DNA from: Spongisporangium articulatum
Lineage (GTDB): Bacteria > Actinomycetota > Actinomycetes > Actinomycetales > Kineosporiaceae
Length of the DNA: 64,000 bases
Reading direction: 5' to 3'
Assembly: GCF_044465595.1 (NCBI RefSeq)
Contig: NZ_JBITLV010000003.1
Coordinates: forward strand, 1-64,000
Part shown: in pieces, positions 58,296 through 64,000 of the stretch
How positions within the stretch are numbered: the stretch's first letter is position 1
Layout: each line of letters opens with the position of its first letter
The notes under the pieces: generated by a model
The model's input: the letters and a program-made list of their open reading frames with translations, nothing else
Told to the model about the DNA's origin: nothing
Databases searched by the model: none
Position numbers and translations under genes: made by a program

Positions 58296-59791
58296 GTGCA
58301 GCCCCCGACGACGGACTGCACCGAATCCTCCACCGCTGCCTCGGTATCCACGTCCTGCGCCTCGGGCCAGGGCTCGAACGCCGCGGCCAGGGCGGCACCG
58401 ACGGCCGGTCCGGCGTCGGAGGCGTCCCCCCGACGCCGGGCCAGCCGGTCGCGGGCGGTCGCCGGGGAGGTCCGGCACCGGAACTGTTCCAGGCGCGAGG
58501 CCGTCGCGGTGGCGACGGCCTCCGCCTGCCACCGGTGCTCGCTCCTCCCCCACGTCGCGTCCAGCACCACCGATTCGCCGAGGCCGAGCAACTCCCCCGC
58601 GCGCGCGATCATCGTCGCGTACGTGGCGTCGGTGGCGGCCGGTGTGTACAGCCCCCGGCCGAGGGCCGCGCCGGCCGGACCCAGCGGGTCCAGGCCCGCC
58701 GACTCCTTCCGGATCCGGTCGGAGCGCAGGAGGACCGCCCCCATCCGGTCGGCCACACCGGCCGCCACGGTGGACTTGCCGGTCCCGGGCGCACCGCCCA
58801 CCAGGACCATCCGCGGCTCGGCCCGCCGCAACCGTCGCAGCGCGAGATCCACGAGCTGCCGGGCGGTGTCGGCCGCCGCCGCGTCGCCCTGCGCCCAGCG
58901 CAGCGCCGCGACCTTGGCCCGCATCGTCGCCCGGTAGGCCACGTAGTGATCGCCGAGTCCGGCGGGGCCCGGGTCACCCGAGAACTCGCCGAACCAGCGC
59001 AGGAAGCGGACCGCGTGGCGCCCCGCCCCGAGGCGCTCCAGGTCCATGGCCAGGCACGCGGCGTCGTCCAGGGCGTCGAGCGCGCGCAGGGCCGGGTCGA
59101 ACTCCAGGCAGTCCAGCACCCGCGGGCCGTCGTCGAGGCAGAAGATGTCGTCCGCCAGCAGGTCGCCGTGCCCGTCGCGGACGTGACCGTGCTCGATCCG
59201 CGACGTCAGCAGCCGGTGCCGGCCGGCCACGTAGCGCAGGGCCAGCTCCCGGACCTGCTCGAGCGGCTCGGGGTCGACCACCCGTCCGACGAAACCGTCG
59301 AGGGCGTCGAGGTTGTCGGTCCACCGCCGGCCCAGGGCCTCCGGGGTGCCCTGCGCGTCGATCGACCCCGACCGCCGCGCCGTGGCGTGGTGCGCGGCCA
59401 GCAACCGGGCCACCACGCGCAGGCCGTCGTCGACGTCCTCGCCCGCGGCGATCAGCGCGGACAGCCGCCGGTCGCCGGGCATCCGCCGCATCACCACGGC
59501 CCACTCACACGCGTCCGGTGACGACGTCCCGTCGGGACGCTGGGTGAGCCGGACGTCGGCGACGCCGAGGTACACGTCGGGGGCGAAGCGGCGGTTGAGC
59601 GTCACCTCGTCACGACAGGCCCGCTCGCGGGCGGCCCCCGTACGCCAGTCGACGAAGCCGAGATCGAGCGCCTTCTTCACCTTGACGGCGAGATCGCCGG
59701 TGAAGAAGACGGTAGCGCAATGGGTTTCGACGACCCCGCTGGAGCGGGCCACGTCTGCGCGGAGCGCGGGCACGGGCATGGGCACGGGCAT
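58292..59791 (-). CDS. Rv2004c-like phosphotransferase-plus-ATPase protein
   Basis: 499 residues. N-terminal half has an aminoglycoside phosphotransferase-like fold (VKVKKALDLGFVDW as the Lys strand, DGHGDLLADDIFCLDDG at about 207-222 as the catalytic loop, then LEFDPALRALDALDDAA). C-terminal half is a P-loop kinase with Walker A GGAPGTGKST at 332-341. Length and architecture match M. tuberculosis Rv2004c (about 498 residues), a DosR-regulon gene next to the USP gene Rv2005c; here a USP gene is likewise next door, though divergent. ATG at 59791 with GAGGAGGT upstream. The N-terminus repeats MPVPMPVP. Confidence 0.85.
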   Translation of the reverse strand: MPVPMPVPALRADVARSSGVVETHCATVFFTGDLAVKVKKALDLGFVDWRTGAARERACRDEVTLNRRFAPDVYLGVADVRLTQRPDGTSSPDACEWAVVMRRMPGDRRLSALIAAGEDVDDGLRVVARLLAAHHATARRSGSIDAQGTPEALGRRWTDNLDALDGFVGRVVDPEPLEQVRELALRYVAGRHRLLTSRIEHGHVRDGHGDLLADDIFCLDDGPRVLDCLEFDPALRALDALDDAACLAMDLERLGAGRHAVRFLRWFGEFSGDPGPAGLGDHYVAYRATMRAKVAALRWAQGDAAAADTARQLVDLALRRLRRAEPRMVLVGGAPGTGKSTVAAGVADRMGAVLLRSDRIRKESAGLDPLGPAGAALGRGLYTPAATDATYATMIARAGELLGLGESVVLDATWGRSEHRWQAEAVATATASRLEQFRCRTSPATARDRLARRRGDASDAGPAVGAALAAAFEPWPEAQDVDTEAAVEDSVQSVVGGCT

Positions 59792-59841
59792 GGGAGACCT
59801 CCTCGCGACCCAGGTCATCACCCCGGACGGCACGGCGGCAC

Positions 59842-59866
59842 GGGCCGTAGGTCCCGGGAAGGTCCC
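59842..59866. promoter_or_regulatory. DosR/DevR-like boxes 4, two overlapping
   Basis: GGGCCGTAGGTCCC (59842-59855) is followed by CCCGGGAAGGTCCC (59853-59866), so two WAGGTCCC half-sites repeat 11 bp apart. They lie 51 bp from the Rv2004c-like start and about 100 bp from the USP start at 59959. Confidence 0.6.
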
Positions 59867-59958
59867 GAGTGCCTCGGGCCGGTCGTCGGGACGAACTGCC
59901 CTGGGCCGCGCACCGGCCGCAGTGAAGGGTGGAAGGCACGACCACGAAAGGACAGGCG

Positions 59959-60903
59959 ATGCGCGCGCAGAGCACCGGTGAGGCACCCGACCGGGTCGTC
60001 GTGGCCTTCGACGCCGGATGGCAACCCGAGAAACTGCTGACGCTGGCCGCCGCCGAGGCGTTGCGGCGCCGCCAGGCCCTGTCGATCGTCACGCTCGTCC
60101 ACACCCCGGCCGACGACGCGCCGACGCCGACGGACGAGAACCGGTGGACCGGGCCGGGCGCCGTGAGCATCCGCCTCGCCCGCATCGGCGACGACCTCGC
60201 CCAACACTTCCCGACGCTGCCGGTCGCGACGCACTGCCTGGACTACCGCGACGTCGCGCCGGGCCAGCCCGTCCTGTCCCGGGCGAGTCTGCTCGTGATC
60301 GGAGCCCGAGATCTGCACGGGCACCTCGCGTTCGCCCCCGACTCCGCGAGCAACCGGTTCCTCGCCGCGATGGGCTGCCCGGTCCTGACGCTGACCGAGG
60401 CGGCCCTCGCACGCGAGCCCCGGCTCGGCGTGGGCCAGATCGTGGCCGCCCTCTCGGGTGAGGCCTCGGACAGCGGCGTCGGGGAGATCGCCGCCCGTGA
60501 GGCGCTGCGCCGCGACGACGGGCTGCACGTCGTGCACAGCCTGGCGGATTCGGACGAGCCGCTCGGGCGCGCGGCCGTGCGCGGTCTGGACGCCGTGGCC
60601 GCCTCGATCCCCGCCCTTCCCGCGCAGACCGAGTCGGGTGGCGTCGTCGACATCACCCTGACCCGGGAGCCGGCGGTCGGGTGCCTCCTGCGGGCCTCGC
60701 GCACCGCGCATCTGATCGTGCTCGGCAGCCGGGCCGGATCCCTGACCGGGGCCGTCATGGGATCGGTCAGCCGGACCGTCGTCGCCTCGGCCCAGTGCCC
60801 GGTCCTCGTCGTGCGTGCCGAGGACGCGCTCCTGCAGGAGCAGGCGCTGACCCGGTCCATCCGCCGGTCGCCCCGACCGGCGGCCTCCACCCCGACCCGT
60901 TGA
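59959..60903 (+). CDS. Universal stress-type protein
   Basis: 314 residues, two UspA-like halves. PDRVVVAFDAGWQPEKLLTL starts the first; its ATP loop is altered (GARDLHGHLAFAPDSASNRF). The second ends GSRAGSLTGAVMGSVSRTVV then CPVLVVR with an intact G-x2-G-x9-G-S-like loop. ATG at 59959, AAAGGA upstream. Followed 25 bp later by an alcohol dehydrogenase gene, likely in one transcript. Confidence 0.85.
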   Translation: MRAQSTGEAPDRVVVAFDAGWQPEKLLTLAAAEALRRRQALSIVTLVHTPADDAPTPTDENRWTGPGAVSIRLARIGDDLAQHFPTLPVATHCLDYRDVAPGQPVLSRASLLVIGARDLHGHLAFAPDSASNRFLAAMGCPVLTLTEAALAREPRLGVGQIVAALSGEASDSGVGEIAAREALRRDDGLHVVHSLADSDEPLGRAAVRGLDAVAASIPALPAQTESGGVVDITLTREPAVGCLLRASRTAHLIVLGSRAGSLTGAVMGSVSRTVVASAQCPVLVVRAEDALLQEQALTRSIRRSPRPAASTPTR

Positions 60904-60928
60904 GGGGCCGGGCCCGACCCAGGGAGAC

Positions 60929-61942
60929 ATGATGAAGGCAGCCGTGGTCACCGATTTCGGCGAACCCCTGCACGTGCGAGAGATCCCGCGCCCGGAACCC
61001 GGCCCCGGCCAGGTCCTCGTGCGGATGGAGGCGTCCGGGCTGTGTCACACCGACATCCACGCCGCCCGTGGCGACTGGCCCGTGAAGCCCTCCCTCCCCT
61101 TCACCCCCGGCCACGAGGGCATCGGCACCGTGGTCGAACTCGGCTCCGGGGTCACCACCCGCCGTCCGGGCGACCGCGTGGCGATCGCCTGGCTGGGGCA
61201 CGCCTGCGGCCACTGCGACTACTGCGTCAGCGGCTGGGAGACCCTGTGCCTGCAGCAGCGCAACAGCGGCTACTCCGTGGACGGCGCGCTCGCCGAGTAC
61301 GCCGTCGCGGACGCCGACTACGTCGTGCCCGTCCCCGACGCCCTCTCGTCGCTGGACGCCGCCCCGCTCACGTGCGCCGGCGTCACCACCTACAAGGCCG
61401 TGAAGGTCGCCGACATCCGCCCGGCCGAACGGGTCGCCGTGTTCGGGATCGGCGGGCTGGGCCACCTCGCGCTGCAGTACGCACGGTTGCGCGGGGCGCT
61501 GGTGACCGCCGTCGACGTCGTAGACGAGAAGCTCGAACTCGCCAGGGATCTCGGTGCGGACGACGTCGTGAACGCGGCCGCGACCGACGCGGTCGAGGCG
61601 CTCCAGGCGCAGGGCGGGGTGGACGTCGCCATCGCGCTGGCGGCCGCACCCGAGTCGTTCGAGCAGGCCTTCCGGTCCCTGCGCCGCGGCGGCCGGCTCG
61701 TCTGCGTCGGCCTGCCGGCCGGCGGCACGATGGAGATCCCGATCTTCGACACGGTGCTGAAGGGGATCAGCATCATCGGCTCCATCGTCGGCACCCGGCA
61801 GGACCTGGCCGAGGTCTTCGCGCTGCACGCCGCAGGCCGCACGTCGGTCCTGTCCGAGCACCGCAAGCTCGACGACGTCAACGACTGCATCGCCGAGGTG
61901 CTGGCCGGCCACGTCCCGGCCCGCGTCGTGTTCGAGTTCTGA
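60929..61942 (+). CDS. Zinc alcohol dehydrogenase (AdhP-like)
   Basis: 337 residues. Catalytic zinc Cys39 and His62-Glu63; structural zinc Cys93, 96, 99 and 107; NAD loop GIGGLGHLALQYAR. Matches the AdhP/ethanol-active dehydrogenase branch that interconverts alcohols and aldehydes with NAD. In a stress island with phosphoketolase and USPs it could help re-oxidise NADH under low oxygen. Starts with ATGATG (60929 or 60932), GGGAGA upstream. Stop codon is within a tandem 10-bp repeat. Confidence 0.9.
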   Translation: MMKAAVVTDFGEPLHVREIPRPEPGPGQVLVRMEASGLCHTDIHAARGDWPVKPSLPFTPGHEGIGTVVELGSGVTTRRPGDRVAIAWLGHACGHCDYCVSGWETLCLQQRNSGYSVDGALAEYAVADADYVVPVPDALSSLDAAPLTCAGVTTYKAVKVADIRPAERVAVFGIGGLGHLALQYARLRGALVTAVDVVDEKLELARDLGADDVVNAAATDAVEALQAQGGVDVAIALAAAPESFEQAFRSLRRGGRLVCVGLPAGGTMEIPIFDTVLKGISIIGSIVGTRQDLAEVFALHAAGRTSVLSEHRKLDDVNDCIAEVLAGHVPARVVFEF

Positions 61943-61986
61943 ACGGTTCTGAAGGGCTCTGAAGGGTTCTGAACGGCTCTGAAGGT
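61937..61986 (+). repeat. Five tandem 10-bp units (T/C)TCTGAA(C/G)GG
   Basis: Units start at 61937, 61947, 61957, 61967 and 61977. The first contains the alcohol dehydrogenase stop codon; the last leads into the ribosome site of the SHOCT gene. Each unit contains GAAGG or GAACGG, so the array repeats a weak ribosome-binding motif. Confidence 0.85.
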
Positions 61987-61993
61987 GGGCGTG

Positions 61994-62281
61994 ATGGGAA
62001 ACATGAACTGGTGGAACGACATGCCGATGCACGACGACGGCGCCGGGATCGGGCTCTGGCTGCTGCTCCTTCTCGTGGCCGGAGCCGTCATCTGGTACTG
62101 GCTGACCCCGCACCCCGGCCGTGCCCCCGGCCGGGCCCCCGGCCGCGATGCCGAGCAGGTGCTGCGGGACCGGTTCGCCCGCGGTGAGATCGACGCCGAG
62201 GAGTACCGGTCCCGGCTGCGCACCCTGCGTGACGGCACGGCCCCGCAGGACGACCCCGGTCAGGTCCGGGGACACCCCTGA
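61994..62281 (+). CDS. SHOCT-domain membrane protein
   Basis: 95 residues: Met/Trp/Asp-rich N-terminal segment (MGNMNWWNDMPMHDD), one membrane helix about 20-38, Pro/Gly/Arg linker (GRAPGRAPGR) and a C-terminal SHOCT motif, AEQVLRDRFARGEIDAEEYR then LRTLRDG. SHOCT proteins are small membrane-attached oligomerisation modules of unclear role. ATG at 61994 with AAGGTGGG upstream; GTG at 61985 is an alternative that would start inside the repeat. Its stop shares one base with the next ATG. Confidence 0.82.
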   Translation: MGNMNWWNDMPMHDDGAGIGLWLLLLLVAGAVIWYWLTPHPGRAPGRAPGRDAEQVLRDRFARGEIDAEEYRSRLRTLRDGTAPQDDPGQVRGHP

Positions 62282-64000
62282 TGGACGGATCCCGCCTGTC
62301 GGAGGGCATCGAGGCGCTGCTGGCCGACGGGCGGGTGACCCGGATCCGGCCCGTGCGGCCCGGCGACGAACCGGCACTCGCCCGGCTGCACGAGGCCGCC
62401 TCGGACGCCAGCCTGCGCACCCGGTTCTTCACCCTCGGGCGGTCCGGAGCCCGCCGGTACGCCGAGCACCTCGCCCGCAGCAGCGACCATCTCGCCCTGG
62501 TGGCGGTGACGGACGACGAGATCATCGGTGTGGGGTCGGCCGAACTCCCGCGCGAGGTGGGCGACGAGAAGCCGACCGGTCCCACCACGGCCGAGGTGGC
62601 GCTGCTGGTGGCCGAGCCCTGGCAGGGACACGGGGTCGGCACCCTCTTGCTCGAACACCTGGCCGCGGCCGGGCGGGCGGCCGGGATCACCGCGTTCACG
62701 GCCGACCTGTTGTCCGACAACGCGGCGATGCTCGACGTCTTCCGCGGCGTCGGACTGGACCTCCACGACGCGGGGACGACGGCCGGCGTCCGGTCCCTGA
62801 CCGTGAACCTGGGGCGCACCGAGCTGTCCGACGCGTTCCTGCGCGAACGCGAGCAGATCGCCGAGCAACTGTCGATGGCCTCGGTGCTGGCGCCCGACAG
62901 CGTGGCCGTGGTCGGCGTCGGGCGTCACGGCCACGGGGTGGGCAAGGCGGTCCTCGCCAACCTCGTGGACGGCGGCTTCCCCGGCCCCGTGGCCGCCGTG
63001 AACCAGCACCTGTCCCGCGGGTCGACGCTCGACGGCGTGCCGGTGTTCCGATCGCTGTCCGAGATCCCCTGGCCCCTCGACCTGGTCGTCGTCGCGGTGC
63101 CCGCCTCCCAGGCCGCCGCTGTGCTGGAGGACGCCGGTCGGGCGGGGGCCGGCGCGGCCGTCGTCCTGTCGTCGGGTTTCGAGCGATCGGCCGCGCGGGG
63201 CCTGGCCACCCTCGCCCACCGGTACGGCATGCGTCTGGTGGGGCCGAACTGCCTCGGGGTACTGAACAGCGATCCCGACGTGCGGCTGAACGCCACATTC
63301 GACTCGTTGCCGCTGACGCCCGAGGTCGCGTCCGGCGTCGCGTTGGCCTCGCAGTCGGGCGGGCTGGGCATCGCCGTTCTCGACGCCGCCGCCCGGCGGC
63401 ACCTGCCGGTGGCGGCGTTCGTGTCACTCGGCGACAAGGTCGATGTGAGCGGCAACGACCTCCTGCTGGCCTGGCGGCACGACCCGCACGTGCGGGTCGT
63501 CGGGCTCTACCTGGAGTCCATCGGCAACCCGCGGCGGTTCCGGCGGATCGCGGCGCAGACGGCGGCCGCGACCCCGGTCGTGGCCCTGCGCAGCGGCCGC
63601 ACAGCGGCGGGCGCGCGGGCCACCGCGTCGCACACGGCCGCCGTCGCCCGGCCGGACGCGGTGGCCGCCGCCCTGCTGCGCGACAGTGGCGTCATCGCGG
63701 CCGACACGAGCGAGCAACTGCTCGACGTGCTGCATCTCCTGACCCGGCAGCCCCTGCCCGCCGGCACCCGGGTCGCGGTACTCGGCAACGCCGGTGGGCC
63801 GGGTGCGCTCGCCGCCGACGCGGTCGTGCGGGCCGGCGGCACCGTTCCCGTCCTCGACGACCGGACGGGCGCCGAACTGCACCGCGCCGTCCCGGACGCC
63901 CCGGCCGTCGACAACCCGCTGGACCTGGGCGCGGGAGCCGACGCCGACGGCTACCGGCACGCCCTGCGGGCGGTCTACGCATCGGGTCAGGTCGACGCCG
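62281..64000 (+). CDS. GNAT acetyltransferase fused to acyl-CoA synthetase (NDP)-like domains, partial
   Basis: 573 residues visible, open to the right edge. Residues about 18-180: GNAT fold (RIRPVRPGDEPALARLHEAA; acetyl-CoA loop EPWQGHGVGTLLLEHL). Residues about 195 on: CoA-binding domain (SVAVVGVGRHGHGVGKAVLAN), succinyl-CoA ligase-like domain (GPNCLGVLN; LASQSGGLGIA; GNAGGPGALAADA). This is the order of actinobacterial PatA-type protein lysine acetyltransferases (GNAT first), the reverse of E. coli PatZ. Such enzymes acetylate acetyl-CoA synthetase and others. ATG overlaps the SHOCT stop by one base. The SCS-type ATP-grasp end is not in the window. Confidence 0.88.
   Translation, partial: MDGSRLSEGIEALLADGRVTRIRPVRPGDEPALARLHEAASDASLRTRFFTLGRSGARRYAEHLARSSDHLALVAVTDDEIIGVGSAELPREVGDEKPTGPTTAEVALLVAEPWQGHGVGTLLLEHLAAAGRAAGITAFTADLLSDNAAMLDVFRGVGLDLHDAGTTAGVRSLTVNLGRTELSDAFLREREQIAEQLSMASVLAPDSVAVVGVGRHGHGVGKAVLANLVDGGFPGPVAAVNQHLSRGSTLDGVPVFRSLSEIPWPLDLVVVAVPASQAAAVLEDAGRAGAGAAVVLSSGFERSAARGLATLAHRYGMRLVGPNCLGVLNSDPDVRLNATFDSLPLTPEVASGVALASQSGGLGIAVLDAAARRHLPVAAFVSLGDKVDVSGNDLLLAWRHDPHVRVVGLYLESIGNPRRFRRIAAQTAAATPVVALRSGRTAAGARATASHTAAVARPDAVAAALLRDSGVIAADTSEQLLDVLHLLTRQPLPAGTRVAVLGNAGGPGALAADAVVRAGGTVPVLDDRTGAELHRAVPDAPAVDNPLDLGAGADADGYRHALRAVYASGQVDA

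Noticed and set aside
59765..59795. GGGCACGGGCAT tandem as a regulatory repeat
   Set aside because: It encodes the MPVPMPVP start of the Rv2004c-like protein; no reason to see more.
1..64000. tRNA, rRNA, CRISPR, insertion sequences, prophage
   Set aside because: No cloverleaf T-arm consensus, repeat-spacer pattern, transposase motif or integrase was noticed on reading both strands; small RNAs cannot be excluded.

Overview
The window is high-GC DNA (well over 65% by eye) with strong G/C at third codon positions, many GTG and TTG starts, and long runs of 4-nt stop/start overlaps (ATGA, GTGA, TTGA). Together with family content (DosR-type universal stress genes, a mycobacterial-type acyl desaturase pair, deazaflavin-type nitroreductase, PucR and TetR regulators) this points to an actinomycete; genus cannot be fixed from the sequence. 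No rRNA, tRNA, CRISPR array, transposase or phage gene was seen. Annotation is by reading translated frames and motifs; no database search was run.

Layout. 0-9 kb: a TRIC-like membrane protein with a secreted protein; a ferredoxin reductase/fatty acyl desaturase pair with a coupled small Cys-rich protein; LapA-like protein; Zn alcohol dehydrogenase; ankyrin protein divergent from a large-subunit catalase. 9.2-20.4 kb: one tightly coupled ten-gene unit: SIS-domain protein, PfkB sugar kinase, Asp/Glu (hydantoin-type) racemase, ATZ/TRZ-like amidohydrolase, PuuE-like deacetylase/cyclic amide hydrolase, oligopeptide-type ABC transporter (fused double ATPase, two permeases, lipoprotein) and a GntR regulator. 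This combination suggests import and breakdown of a sugar-conjugated cyclic amide/ureide and is the best candidate for an undescribed pathway. 20.4-27.8 kb: a five-gene reverse-strand ring-cleavage operon (extradiol dioxygenase, FAH-type hydrolase, acyl-CoA synthetase, FAD monooxygenase, ACMSD-like amidohydrolase), divergent from a TetR gene with strong palindromic operator candidates. 27.8-29.4 kb: GAF-EAL protein and an ABM monooxygenase. 29.8-36 kb: TetR divergent from a stand-alone CYP102-like P450, then a second ring-cleavage cassette (FAH, VOC dioxygenase, FAD monooxygenase, DoxX). 36-39.6 kb: an AceE-like thiamine-dependent enzyme coupled to a PucR regulator.

39.7-43.4 kb and 50.3-64 kb look like a hypoxia/dormancy island: nitroreductase, DoxX, phosphoketolase, flavodoxin, five universal-stress-type proteins, a P-type cation ATPase, SDR, a Rv2004c-like phosphotransferase/ATPase, alcohol dehydrogenase, SHOCT protein, and a GNAT/acyl-CoA-synthetase-like protein running off the end. 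Four divergent promoter gaps in these stretches each carry a 14-bp element ending in WAGGTCCC that resembles the DosR/DevR box; no DosR/DevR gene is in the window. 43.5-50.2 kb between them holds small regulator-controlled units (TetR/SDR/SnoaL-like frameshifted gene, PadR/hydrolase/membrane protein, MerR/epimerase/DUF3291), most with a visible inverted repeat in the control region.
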